Assembly: GCA_041394725.1 (NCBI GenBank)
Contig: JAWKHR010000024.1
Location: 35,715 to 99,714 of the forward strand
Source: JAWKHR01 sp041394725
Lineage (GTDB): Bacteria > Acidobacteriota > Vicinamibacteria > Vicinamibacterales > SCN-69-37
Length of the DNA stretch: 64,000 nt
Reading direction: 5' to 3'
A model generated the notes under the pieces. The model ran no database searches. It saw only the letters and a program-made list of their open reading frames with translations, and was not told where the DNA came from. The translations under genes and the position numbers were made by a program. Positions 20,501 through 28,733 of the stretch are shown in pieces (within the stretch, counting starts at the first letter, position 1; every line of letters begins with the position of its first letter).

Positions 20501-23500
20501 GGTTGGTCAGCAGCCGGGCGCCGAGGCGTCCGGCCATCCTGAAGGTCTCGATGTTGCCGGCGGCCGCGATCCAGATCGGCGGCTGCGGCTGGTGCGGCGC
20601 GGGGAACACCTTGACCTCGATGGGCTCGCCGTGGCCGTTGACCGCCGGCACCCGCTCGCCGCGCCACAGCGTCCGGATCGTCTCGATGCCGCGGGCCATG
20701 ACGTCGCGCCGGTCCTTGTAGTTCTCCGGCCTCAGCGCGAAGTCGTTCGCGTGCCAGCCGGACGCGAACGAGAGCTCGACGCGGCCCTGGGACAGGTTGT
20801 CGACGACCGCCCATTCCTCGGCGACGCGCAGCGGATTGTGGAGCGGCAGGACGACGCTGCCCGCGCGCACCCGGACGCGCGACGTGACGGCCGCGACCGC
20901 GGCGCTGGTCACCGCCGGGTTCGGGTAGAGCCCGCCGAACTCGTGGAAGTGCCGCTCCGGCGTCCAGACCGCGCGAAAGCCGTGGGCATCCGCGTACCTG
21001 GCGCCTTCGAGCAGCAGCCGGTACGGCTGGCGCCGGTCCTCGGTCGCGTCGGCGGAGAAATAGAACAGGCTGAAGTCCATCGGCCGGCGCGCGGGCGCCT
21101 CGTCGCCGGTGCCGGCCTCGCCGGCGGCCCTCCGCAGCTCCTCCTGCACGACGACGGTGAAGCCGCGCGCCAGGGTCCAGAAGAGTTCGAGGACCGAGAT
21201 GTCGAAGGAGATGCTCGTGACGGCGAGCCACGTGCCGCCGTCGGCGCCGCCGAGGTGCTCGTCCATCCCGGCGAAGAAGCTGGCGACCTGGCGGTGCTCG
21301 ACCATCACGCCCTTCGGGCGCCCGGTGGAGCCCGACGTGAAGATGACGTACGCCAGGTGCTCGGGGCGGACGCCGCTCGACGGGCGACGCGAGGACGATT
21401 CGCTCGCGGCCGCATCGACGAAGACCACCTGCGCCTGGTGTCGCGGCAGCGCCGAGCCGAGCGCGGCCTGCGTGACGATCGCGCGGGCCTCGGTGGCCTC
21501 GAGCATCCACGCGAGGCGGGCCTGCGGAAACGCCGGGTCGAGCGGCAGGTACGCGCCGCCGGCCTTCAGGATGCCGAGGAGCGCGACGAGCATGTCGGGC
21601 GATCGATCCACGAAGACGCCGACGACCTCTTCCGGTCCCACGCCGAGTGCCGTGAGCCTGGCCGCGAGGGCGTTCGCCCGCTCGTCGAGCTCCCGGTAGG
21701 TCAGCGACCGATCGCGATGCACGACCGCGACGCGGTCCGGCGTGCGATCCGCCTGGGCCTCGAACAGCTCGTGGATGGCCCTCGATTCGACCGGGCGCGC
21801 CGTCTCGTTCCACCGGTGCAGGACGGTCCGGGCCTCGTCGGCGTCGAGCAGCGGCAGGTCCTCGAGCGGCTGGTCGGCATCGGCGGCGAGGGCGGCGGCG
21901 ACGGTCCCGAGCTGATGCTGCATCGCGGCGATCGACGCAGCCGGCAGCGCCGCCGAGGCGATCCAGGTCAGCGACGTGCCGGCGGGCGCCGCCACGATCA
22001 TGAGCGTGGTCTCGGCCGGGACGTCGACGGCCGACGGATCGTCGGCGAGGCACAGGACCACGTGATGGCGCCAGCGCCCGAAGGCGGAGAGCGCCGCCGA
22101 TTCCGGGTGGCGCGCACAGGCGTCCACGAAGAACGTGCCGCGGGTGGCGGTCTCGTCCACGCGCGCGGCCAGCGTGCGCCGCACCTCCGACCACGGGCGG
22201 GCGAGATCCACCCGCACCGGCACCTGCGTCGCCAGCAGCGGCGAGCGCAGGCGCGACAGGGCTGGCGTCCGCAGGGCGAGGGTCGCGGCCTGGGCACCCG
22301 AGAGCCGGGTCAGGTACGTCGCCGCGAGCGCCAGCAGCGTGGCGCCGGTGTCGGGCGAGCCGCCCAGGGCGTCCACCACGTCGCGCGGGACCTCGACGGT
22401 CGTCCGCGCATGCGGCGGGTCCGGTGTGGCGGGCGTCGCCGCGTCCAGGTCTGGCGCGGCGCCGGGCGCCCCCGCGTCCAGGTAGGGAACGGCGACGGGC
22501 TCGATCGACGCGAGCGCGCGGACCCAGTGCGATTCGTGGCGGACCGCGGCCTCGAGGGCCGCCGGGTCGGCGGCCGCGGCGCCGGTCGGCAGTACCGAGC
22601 CGGGAGCGAGGCCCGCGGCCTCGACGAAGGCCGCGAGCGACAGCGGTTCGCCCGTCAGCCGCCGGACCGCGCGAATCGCCACGCGCGAGGTGGCGGTCGC
22701 GACCACCACGGCGGCGTCGCCGATCGACACGACCGTGCCGGGCGGCGTCGGCGCGGGCGAGGCACCGGCGTCCTCCGCCGCGGCGAGGATGACGGCACCG
22801 CCGGGCACGATGAGCCGCGCCGAGGCGAACGGGTTCTCGAGTGGACCGAAGTCGAGGGCGCGGACGAGCCGCAGCACCTCGTCCGCCGGCGCGGCGAAGT
22901 CCACGACCGCGTGGCCGTCGGGACGTGCGTGCCGGCGAAAGACCTCGCGCGAGGCCGGAGCCTGCGGCGTGAGCGTGAGCGCATCGCGGGCAATCTGGTC
23001 GAGGAGCGTCCCGAAGCTCTGCAGGCCGTGCTCGTGACACCGCGCCAGCAGGTCCGCGGCGGTCTCGCCGGCCGGCAGGTCGAACGACGCCCGGACCGCG
23101 ATGCGGCCGGCGTCGACGTCCGCCGTCATCTCGTGCCACGTCACGCCGTAGCGGCGCTCGCCGCGCAGCAGCGCCCAGACCGGGACGTGCACGCCCGCGT
23201 ACTCGGGCAGGGGGCCGTAGTGGAAGTTGATCGCCAGCCGCGACGCCGCGGTCAGGACCGCGTCGGGGAGGACGGCGTGGTTGCCGATGCTGAACAGGTA
23301 CTCGAACGGCGACCGGGCGAGGGCGTGAACGAGTTCCGGGCCCGGGGCGCTCGTCGGCAGCTGCCGGGCGGCGGCCCAGTCCCGCACGCTGGCGTCCGAC
23401 GATGCCATCCCGGCGATGACGTGCCCGCGGTCGAGGTAGAGCTCCGCGCAGCGCAGCAGCAATGCCCCGCTTCCGACGAACCACCCGCGAACTTCTGAAG

Positions 23501-23504
23501 ACAT
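17535..23504 (-). CDS. NRPS loading module: formyltransferase, half-C, A with inserted monooxygenase and methyltransferase, PCP
   Basis: A 1989-residue starter synthetase, first gene of the operon. Residues 1-~185 are a formyl-tetrahydrofolate-dependent transferase domain with the catalytic set Asn93, His95 (INFHYGPLPEYAG) and Asp131, followed by a formyltransferase C-terminal-like part to ~290. Residues ~370-560 resemble only the C-terminal half of a condensation domain, with no HHxxxDG. The adenylation domain starts at ~575 (A3 FTSGSTGRPKG). Between its A4 (768-780) and A5 (1236-1246) regions lies a luciferase-like FMN monooxygenase (~808-1165; WTPERHFHEFGG, NPLRVAEEWAVVDNLSQGR) of the MupA/Atu3671-like class. 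Between A8 and A9 lies a SAM methyltransferase (~1410-1790; EIGCGTG, LNSVVQYFP). The carrier domain has LGANSL with Ser1907. Specificity positions read D-I-L-Q-L-G-M-V-W-K, glycine-like. The role inferred is loading and tailoring of a formylated glycine-derived starter. Confidence 0.93.
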   Translation of the reverse strand: MSSEVRGWFVGSGALLLRCAELYLDRGHVIAGMASSDASVRDWAAARQLPTSAPGPELVHALARSPFEYLFSIGNHAVLPDAVLTAASRLAINFHYGPLPEYAGVHVPVWALLRGERRYGVTWHEMTADVDAGRIAVRASFDLPAGETAADLLARCHEHGLQSFGTLLDQIARDALTLTPQAPASREVFRRHARPDGHAVVDFAAPADEVLRLVRALDFGPLENPFASARLIVPGGAVILAAAEDAGASPAPTPPGTVVSIGDAAVVVATATSRVAIRAVRRLTGEPLSLAAFVEAAGLAPGSVLPTGAAAADPAALEAAVRHESHWVRALASIEPVAVPYLDAGAPGAAPDLDAATPATPDPPHARTTVEVPRDVVDALGGSPDTGATLLALAATYLTRLSGAQAATLALRTPALSRLRSPLLATQVPVRVDLARPWSEVRRTLAARVDETATRGTFFVDACARHPESAALSAFGRWRHHVVLCLADDPSAVDVPAETTLMIVAAPAGTSLTWIASAALPAASIAAMQHQLGTVAAALAADADQPLEDLPLLDADEARTVLHRWNETARPVESRAIHELFEAQADRTPDRVAVVHRDRSLTYRELDERANALAARLTALGVGPEEVVGVFVDRSPDMLVALLGILKAGGAYLPLDPAFPQARLAWMLEATEARAIVTQAALGSALPRHQAQVVFVDAAASESSSRRPSSGVRPEHLAYVIFTSGSTGRPKGVMVEHRQVASFFAGMDEHLGGADGGTWLAVTSISFDISVLELFWTLARGFTVVVQEELRRAAGEAGTGDEAPARRPMDFSLFYFSADATEDRRQPYRLLLEGARYADAHGFRAVWTPERHFHEFGGLYPNPAVTSAAVAAVTSRVRVRAGSVVLPLHNPLRVAEEWAVVDNLSQGRVELSFASGWHANDFALRPENYKDRRDVMARGIETIRTLWRGERVPAVNGHGEPIEVKVFPAPHQPQPPIWIAAAGNIETFRMAGRLGARLLTNLLGQKTDDVATKVAAYREAWREAGHDGDGTVALMLHTFVGPDLDRVRETVRRPLIEYLKTSTELVRQTRWEFPAFATPGGARPVGDVDLSEAELDALMGHAFERYFRTSGLFGTPEMCLERVRELQAIGIDEIACLLDFGVATDTVLAHLPYLNQVRAASAAASASQGDFTIAAQIERHGVTHLQATPSLMRAIVADGHGRAALGRVSTLLVGGEALPPSLAADLLACSAGRVLNMYGPTETTVWSTVAPISDASEVTIGRPIANTRTYVVDRRGLPVPVGVPGELLIGGSGVTRGYWRRPDLTAERFVANTAVRDSGDRLYRTGDVARYRPDGRLECLGRIDHQVKVGGHRIELGEIEATLAAHPEVSQAVAVVRGTKDARDGTDATTPGESGSGAARLIAYVVPARRSPGDTGGVERWQAVWDETHGGLNRNAPAADAAFDTSGWRDSYTGEPTSEADMREWVDRTVARVLALRPRRILEIGCGTGLLLHRLAPACEHYTGVDFSPTAIRRLQSAVDAAELDHVSLRVAAADTIGAQPDLGPVDVVILNSVVQYFPDVDYLVRVIERAAALVSPGGSLFVGDVRSRALLEAFHTSVELAQAPALMAATDLRQRIRDRVAQDPELVIDPAFFEALRAHLPAITGVDVRLKAGRRWNEMTRFRYDVVLRVGGAPSAPAPERHASGQGLSSGDVAALLDAGTSVVLTGILNPRVAADCAAVRMLAAPDGPETVADLRQRLDARPAEGIDPEALADAAPGWTVECRWTSPDAPDRYDAILRAPGAEARRDVAAPAAAAPPRPWREYVHQAEPHQGRLVQTLKAHLRTRLPAYMVPSAIVCLEALPLTPNGKIDRQALPEPDHRRDRRASAYVAPETPYERQIAETWQALLALDRVGVHDNFFDLGANSLLVVQAHAALRDRFDRPLSLVDLFRYPTVSALAGFLKQEHDGASVLAESEARAQARREAMSRRRRPSPSVPAGRAAIPPQES

Positions 23505-23600
23505 CTGCTTCTGCCGCCGCCGCGCGTCGCGCCCGCGCCCGCGCCCCAGGATAATCGGCCGGCAGGCTCAACTTTACATCCGCTGGCGCCGCCGCGCTCG

Positions 23601-23627
23601 ACCCGGATCCGGGTACTCGGGCCGAGT
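23601..23627. promoter_or_regulatory. Two adjacent palindromes upstream of the NRPS-PKS operon
   Basis: The 222-bp gap between tadA and the first synthetase gene holds a perfect 14-bp palindrome ACCCGGATCCGGGT (23601-23614) directly followed by a perfect 13-bp palindrome ACTCGGGCCGAGT (23615-23627). They lie about 100 bp before the ATG at 23504. I could not pick a convincing promoter. A regulatory role is inferred from position only, and GC-rich palindromes also arise by chance. Confidence 0.3.
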
Positions 23628-23726
23628 CTGGTCCGGGCCCGCCGAACCGCGCCGAATCGCGCACTTCGAGGCCGCTGAACGACGAAATTGTCAGCACGCA
23701 TTGGTGCTCGCCGAGGCCCCCTCGTT

Positions 23727-24218
23727 TCAGGGCGACGGCACGACGCGCCCGCCCGGCCCGCCCCGGCGTTCCCGGAAGAACGTCCGCATGACCTCACGCG
23801 CCTCGGCCGCCAGCACCCCCGACACGACGACGAACCGGTGGTTGAGGGCCGGATGCGCGTGCGCGCGCTGCGTGGATTCGATCGCGCCGGCCTTCGGTTC
23901 CGGCGCGCCGTAGACGAGTGCGCCGATGCGCGCGTGCACCATCGCGCCCACGCACATCAGGCACGGCTCGACGGTGACGTAGAGCGTGGCGCCGGTGAGG
24001 CGGTAGTTGCCGAGGCGGCGGGCGGCGTCGCGGATCGCGACGACCTCGGCGTGCGCGGTCGGATCGTGCGACGAGACCGGCGCGTTGCGGCCGCGGCCCA
24101 CGATCTCGCCGCCGACCACGACGACCGCACCGACCGGGACCTCGCCGGCGCGGGCCGCCTCGCCGGCCAGCGCCAGCGCCTCGCGCATGAACGCGTGATC
24201 GGCGGACGGCACGTCCAT
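23727..24218 (-). CDS. tadA: tRNA adenosine(34) deaminase TadA
   Basis: A 163-residue zinc-dependent deaminase. His56 and Glu58 in the TAHAEVVAIRDAA segment and Cys86/Cys89 in EPCLMC form the zinc site and proton shuttle. The spacing and the phrases EVPVGAVVV and NYRLTGATLYVT are those of TadA, which converts A34 to inosine in tRNA-Arg(ACG). The C-terminal part (NHRFVVVSGVLAAEAREVMRTFFRERR) also fits. It is transcribed in the same direction as the outer-membrane protein upstream (22 bp gap) and the NRPS operon downstream (222 bp gap). I see no functional link to the synthetases. Confidence 0.93.
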   Translation of the reverse strand: MDVPSADHAFMREALALAGEAARAGEVPVGAVVVVGGEIVGRGRNAPVSSHDPTAHAEVVAIRDAARRLGNYRLTGATLYVTVEPCLMCVGAMVHARIGALVYGAPEPKAGAIESTQRAHAHPALNHRFVVVSGVLAAEAREVMRTFFRERRGGPGGRVVPSP

Positions 24219-24240
24219 CGGCCCTACGACACGCTCCGCA

Positions 24241-24924
24241 TCAGCGCCGGAATCCGAACACGACGCGGAGGACCGACCCGCCCAGGTCGGTCTCGCCGAA
24301 CGCCTGCGACACGCCGGCCTCGCCGATCGCGTTGGCGACGCGGCGGTACTGGTACTCGACGCCGGCCATCACGCCGCGCCAGAGATCGACGTCCGCGCCG
24401 GCGAAGATCGTCCAGCCGCGGAACCGTTCGTCCACGTCGTCGCCGGGCTTCGCGAAGTCCGACGTCTCCTTGTACCCGAGCAGGAGCACGCCGGCGCCGC
24501 CATAGCCCACGACGCGGGCGCGGCGGTCGAGCGGCTGGCGCCAGCCCCCGCCGATTTCGACGGGCGACAGCTCCACGCGCAGCGGGATGCCGAGCCGCAC
24601 GGCCCGCCCGTCGACGATCACGGCCCGCTCGCCGTCGGCCGACGCGCGCGAGAACGCGACGCGGGCGAAGACGCCCTTCACGAGGCCCGTCACGTCCACG
24701 CCGCCACCGGGCGCGGTGAACGTGTGGGTGTCGAGCACGGCGTCGAACGACTGCGACGCGGTCATCGAGAGGCGATCGAACGAGACGAACGCCCGCACGC
24801 CCAGGCCGATCGCGGGACGCGGGACGCCCGGCGGGCGCGGCCCGGCGCCCTGCGCGGCGGCGGGCGTCGCGAACGCGACGCAGGCGAGGAGCACGGACGA
24901 CCACGCGAGACGGGACGGACGCAT
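24241..24924 (-). CDS. Predicted outer-membrane beta-barrel protein
   Basis: A 227-residue exported protein. The signal peptide MRPSRLAWSSVLLACVAFAT ends near AAAQ at residue 25. The mature part alternates short amphipathic strands with turns (for example LRVELSPVEIGGGWRQP, ARVVGYGGAGVLLLGY, GVMAGVEYQYRRV) and closes with GGSVLRVVFGFRR. That is an aromatic/arginine C-terminal strand typical of 8-10-stranded barrels. The frame is open far upstream into the protease gene, but the ATG at 24924 with its signal peptide and the 5-bp gap after the protease stop fix the start. It is probably co-transcribed with the protease. Specific function unknown. Confidence 0.8.
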   Translation of the reverse strand: MRPSRLAWSSVLLACVAFATPAAAQGAGPRPPGVPRPAIGLGVRAFVSFDRLSMTASQSFDAVLDTHTFTAPGGGVDVTGLVKGVFARVAFSRASADGERAVIVDGRAVRLGIPLRVELSPVEIGGGWRQPLDRRARVVGYGGAGVLLLGYKETSDFAKPGDDVDERFRGWTIFAGADVDLWRGVMAGVEYQYRRVANAIGEAGVSQAFGETDLGGSVLRVVFGFRR

Positions 24925-24929
24925 GCGAC

Positions 24930-27140
24930 CTACTTCCGGATGCCGAAGCCGAAGAGCGCGGCGCGCGCCTGCAGCAGGCCCGCGCCGAACGTGTCGTCGC
25001 GACCCGGCGCTCCCAGGTCGCGGGCCGTGGCGGCGAGGATCGCCTCGATCGTCGCCGGATCGGTGATGCCCTGGCTCGCGAGCAGCGCCGCGGCGCCCGC
25101 GACGTGCGGCGCCGCGCTGGACGTGCCCTCGTAGGCGACCTCGGCGTAGACGTTGAAGACGGGAAAGACGACGTCGAACGGGTCGATGACCAGCGGGTTG
25201 AGCGTGACCTGCCAGATCAGCCCGTTGATGCCGCCGTCGTCGAAGTCCCCGCCGGGCGCGGCGATCTCGTTGTAGTTGCCGGTGTTCGCGTAGCCGGCGT
25301 GGTTGAGCGACCGGCCGACCGCGGTGACCGCCATGGCGCCGTCGATCGAGGCCGCGTCGGCCGCCGGGTAGCTCGACGCGTTGCCGCTCGTGAACTCGTT
25401 GCCGCTCGCGATCGCGACGAACGCGCCGCGCTGCACCGCGTACTGGATCGCGGCGCGCAGCGTCAGCGACTGGCCCGGCCCGCCGAGGCTCAGGTTGATC
25501 ACCTTCGCGCCGCTGTCGGCGGCGTAGCGCACGCCGTCGGCGATCGCGTTGATGGGACAGCCGCCCGCGGTGGGCGGCGTGAAGCCCGTGATGCCGGCCG
25601 CCGACATCGTGAACTGGATGTCCCAGTAGGTCAGGCAGACCTTCACCGGCATGACCCGGACGTTGTACGCGACGCCGGCCAGCGCGAACGCGTTGTTCGT
25701 GTCCTCCGCGATCGTGGACGCGACGTGCGTGCCGTGGCCGTCCATGTCGAGCACCGGCCCGTTGACCTCGGAGAAGACGAAGTCCCGCCCGCCGACGAGC
25801 CGGCCCGCCGAGAGATCCGGGTTCATCGCGAACGGAATCGACCGCGTCTCGATCGCGGTGCCGGTCCAGAGCGGCAGGTTGAACGAGGCGTTGACCGTCG
25901 TGACGCCCGTGTCCACGACCGCGACGATCAGGTCGGACCGCCCGCCCGGCTGGATGTCCCACGCGCCGGGCGCGTCGATGGCGGTCAGGTTCCACTGATC
26001 GCCGAAGTCCGTGTCGTTCGGCGTCAGGCCGACCGGCCCGCTGGCCAGCGGCTTCGGCGGCCGCGCGCGGCGGGGACGCACGCGCATCAGGTAGTTGGGC
26101 TCGGCGTAGTCCACCTCGGGCTGCCCGCCGAGCTGCGCGGCGAGGATCCGCGCGTCGGGCTGGCTCTCGTCGCGGAGCACGGCGACCTCGCCGTGCCAGT
26201 CGAGGTCGCCGACCGACGGCCGGCTGCGCAGCGCGAGCAGCGCGCGCTGCTGGTCGGCCGGCGTCATGCCGGGCTTGAAGCGGACCAGCACCTCGCCGGG
26301 AACGTAGTCCAGGCCGCGCGCGTCCGCCTCGATGAACGCCTGCGCGCGCGCCGTGGTGAGCTGGCGGCCGAGCACCGCGGGCGCCGCCGGATCGGTCCGC
26401 ACCACCCGCGGCAGGTCGGCCGACGGCCGCGCGATCGTGCCGGCCGGGTCCGTGCGGCCGCGGGTGCGCGAGAGCAGCTCGATCTCGGGGCCGGGCGGCG
26501 CCTCGGTGATGAAGATCTCGTCCTCGGACGTGAACACCTGGCCGTCGGACGCGCGCGAGTGGATCCGATAGTGATACGCCGTGGACGGCGCGAGCCCCGC
26601 GATCGTCACCGCGTGCGTCGTCACCAGGTCGGGATACGTCCGCGTCCCGTCGCCGTAGGCCTTCGACAGCCCGAACTCCACGCGGCCGTCGGCCGGCACG
26701 CCGGTCACCCAGCGGATCGTCGCCTCGGTGTCGGTGATGTCGGTCACCTCCAGCTGCAGCCCCGGGCCGAGGTTGTCCACGCGGACGCTGACCGCCTGCG
26801 AGAACACCGGCGTGCCCGTCGCATCGTGCGCGAGCGCGGACACGGTGTAGGTGCCGTCCTTGACCGCCGTCGTGTTCCAGCTCGCGACGCAGTCACCGCT
26901 CGTGATCAGCGGACCGACGGGCGAGGCGCTGACGAGGAACTGGATGTCGCGCAGGCCCGGCTGGTCGGTCCACGCGTAGAGCCGGACCTGGCCGCTCACG
27001 ACGGCACCGCTCGAGGGCGACGCGAGCAGCAGCGACGGCGCCGCCTGGAGCCGCACGACCGCCAGCCCGCTGCCGAGCCCGATCGCGAGACCTGCGGCGG
27101 AGATCAGGAGTTGACGGAGCCACCCGGACGGTCGCGGCAT
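24930..27140 (-). CDS. Secreted subtilisin-like serine protease (S8) with N-terminal Fn3-like domains
   Basis: A 736-residue exported protease. An N-terminal membrane/signal segment (residues ~9-30) is followed by an Ig-like domain (~35-125), a fibronectin-III-like domain (~128-215), an I9-type propeptide (~278-355; VPGEVLVRFKPG ... VDYAEPNY) and the S8 catalytic domain. The triad is Asp410 (VAVVDTG), His469 (MDGHGTHVAS) and Ser674 (YEGTSSAAPHVAG). The oxyanion asparagine region (ASGNEFTSG) is present. The product should act in the periplasm or outside the cell. Its stop is 5 bp before the outer-membrane protein start on the same strand, so the two probably form one unit. All catalytic residues are intact, so I expect an active enzyme. 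Confidence 0.93.
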   Translation of the reverse strand: MPRPSGWLRQLLISAAGLAIGLGSGLAVVRLQAAPSLLLASPSSGAVVSGQVRLYAWTDQPGLRDIQFLVSASPVGPLITSGDCVASWNTTAVKDGTYTVSALAHDATGTPVFSQAVSVRVDNLGPGLQLEVTDITDTEATIRWVTGVPADGRVEFGLSKAYGDGTRTYPDLVTTHAVTIAGLAPSTAYHYRIHSRASDGQVFTSEDEIFITEAPPGPEIELLSRTRGRTDPAGTIARPSADLPRVVRTDPAAPAVLGRQLTTARAQAFIEADARGLDYVPGEVLVRFKPGMTPADQQRALLALRSRPSVGDLDWHGEVAVLRDESQPDARILAAQLGGQPEVDYAEPNYLMRVRPRRARPPKPLASGPVGLTPNDTDFGDQWNLTAIDAPGAWDIQPGGRSDLIVAVVDTGVTTVNASFNLPLWTGTAIETRSIPFAMNPDLSAGRLVGGRDFVFSEVNGPVLDMDGHGTHVASTIAEDTNNAFALAGVAYNVRVMPVKVCLTYWDIQFTMSAAGITGFTPPTAGGCPINAIADGVRYAADSGAKVINLSLGGPGQSLTLRAAIQYAVQRGAFVAIASGNEFTSGNASSYPAADAASIDGAMAVTAVGRSLNHAGYANTGNYNEIAAPGGDFDDGGINGLIWQVTLNPLVIDPFDVVFPVFNVYAEVAYEGTSSAAPHVAGAAALLASQGITDPATIEAILAATARDLGAPGRDDTFGAGLLQARAALFGFGIRK

Positions 27141-27392
27141 GAAACACCCAGAGCGATCACTATACCGGCAGCGGCATGCCGCCAGCAGTCACAGGCAGGC
27201 CCCGCTGGTCAGGCGGGAGAAACGCGATCAGCTTACCGCAGGATGGGCGTCGGGCCCATGACGAGCGATCGGGCGCGCCGGGTCGCCGCGGATCCGCGCC
27301 CGCCGCGCGCCGGGCCGGGGGCCAGGCGACGCGGCGATCGGGGCTCCGCTGGACCGAGCTGCAGGTCGCCCGCGCCTGGCCCCCGCAATCCG

Positions 27393-28733
27393 TCAGTCCT
27401 TCCCCTCCACTCGCGTCGCCACGATGTGTCCGTCTGGATGCACCACGCCGCGGACCTTCACCCTCGTCCCGGCCGCGATCGCCGCGCACGAGACGTCCTT
27501 GAACCCGGTGAACACCGTGGTTTCGACGGCGCGCCCGCCCGCGGTGAAGCGGATGACCGGACACGCGCCGGTGACCGGGCCGCCGACGACGGCTTCGACG
27601 TCGGCATCGTGGCCGTCGCTCTCGATGGTCAGCTTGCGGGCGAGCACGGCGCCGCCGGACGTGGAGCCCTCGACTTCCACCACCATGCCGATCTGCAGCA
27701 CGTCCAGGGGCACCCGATCGCCGCGCCGCCGGACCTCCGTGGCCGCGGACGTCGTCACGGTCCGCCCGCCGATCGTGAGCGTCAGCGCCGATCCGGATCC
27801 GGCGACGGCCGAGAGGGTTCCCGTGCTCCGGCCAGCGTCCGCGCCGTCATCGTCGTCGCGATCGTCGTCTCCGGCCGCGCCGCCCGCGCCCTCGTCCTCG
27901 AGGTGGACGCGTGTCAGCCTCACGACGCCTCCGGCATCGCGAACGCCCTTGACCTCCACCGTCACGCCGTTCGCGAGCCCCGCAAACCCGGCGGCCTCGA
28001 CGAACACCGTCGTCCGATCGCCGCGGAACTCGAGGCTGCCGATCCGGAAGCTGAACGCGTCGGCCGAACCCGACAGGGCGTCGATCACGCCGGTCGTCTC
28101 CACCTCGGCCGGCTCGGTTCCGGGCCGATCGTCGTCGGCGACGCGGATGTCGACGTCGACGGCGAGCAGCGAGCTCCCGACCGTCCGACCCTTGACGCGC
28201 ACGCGCTGGCCGGCGGCCAGCGCCGCGAAGCCGGCGGGCGCGGTCCCCTGCCGGAACACCGTGGCGGCATCGGTGGTGACCTGTCGGCCCGCGATGGTGA
28301 ACGTGCCGCCGGTCCCGACCGCGTCAACGACCCCTTCGATCTCTTCCTCGCCGATCCCGCTGCGACGCTCGGACGACACCGTTGCGGTGTTGCCCGCGAT
28401 CGCCACGGAGATCTCGATCATCTGGCCATCCCTGACCGACGCGATCGCCAGGGACGCGTCGAGCGCGGCGCCGGTGAACCGGAGTTCCGCCGTGCCCTCG
28501 GGCACGCCCGTCAGGAGAAACTCGCCGCGCGATCCGGTCATGGTCGTACGGCCGGTACCGGGAGCGGTCACGCTGACGCCGGCGACGGCCGTGGCCTGGA
28601 TCGACCCGGAAATCGTGGCGCCCGCCGACGCGGAACTGACCCCGGAAGGGGCGGTGGCCGTGGGGGCGGTATTGGAGCAGCCCGCCAGGATCGCGGCGAG
28701 CGGGAAGACGAGAAGAGCGATGAATCGACGCAC
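27393..28733 (-). CDS. Lipoprotein with four tandem DUF5666-like domains
   Basis: A 446-residue lipoprotein. Its signal peptide ends in a lipobox (LAAILAGC), placing the acylated Cys near residue 19. A carboxypeptidase-regulatory-like or DUF4382-like beta domain (~40-120; MTGSRGEFLLTGVPEG) precedes four repeats of a small beta-barrel unit. Each begins with a phrase like GVVDAV, GVIDAL or GTLSAV and ends with a strand such as VRVKGRTV, VEVKGV or VKVRGVV. This is the pattern of DUF5666. An acidic DDDRDDDDGADAG linker separates repeats 2 and 3. Biochemical function is unknown. Anchoring in the outer membrane or periplasm is inferred. Neighbouring gaps of over 200 bp suggest its own promoter. Confidence 0.82.
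   Translation of the reverse strand: MRRFIALLVFPLAAILAGCSNTAPTATAPSGVSSASAGATISGSIQATAVAGVSVTAPGTGRTTMTGSRGEFLLTGVPEGTAELRFTGAALDASLAIASVRDGQMIEISVAIAGNTATVSSERRSGIGEEEIEGVVDAVGTGGTFTIAGRQVTTDAATVFRQGTAPAGFAALAAGQRVRVKGRTVGSSLLAVDVDIRVADDDRPGTEPAEVETTGVIDALSGSADAFSFRIGSLEFRGDRTTVFVEAAGFAGLANGVTVEVKGVRDAGGVVRLTRVHLEDEGAGGAAGDDDRDDDDGADAGRSTGTLSAVAGSGSALTLTIGGRTVTTSAATEVRRRGDRVPLDVLQIGMVVEVEGSTSGGAVLARKLTIESDGHDADVEAVVGGPVTGACPVIRFTAGGRAVETTVFTGFKDVSCAAIAAGTRVKVRGVVHPDGHIVATRVEGKD

Noticed and set aside
9956..23498. Very long plus-strand frames opposite the NRPS-PKS genes (for example 9956-12721, 12700-15744, 18456-23498)
   Set aside because: They are Arg/His/Gly-rich products of the high-GC antisense frame, without domains. 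The minus-strand frames carry all conserved motifs.
24241..25995. Apparent 584-residue protein joining the barrel protein to an upstream extension
   Set aside because: The upstream part is the protease read in a wrong frame. A signal peptide at 24924 and a 5-bp gap show two genes.
27141..27392. Short frames in the gap between the protease and DUF5666 genes
   Set aside because: Compositionally random, no start signal, no motif; nothing else seen in this gap.
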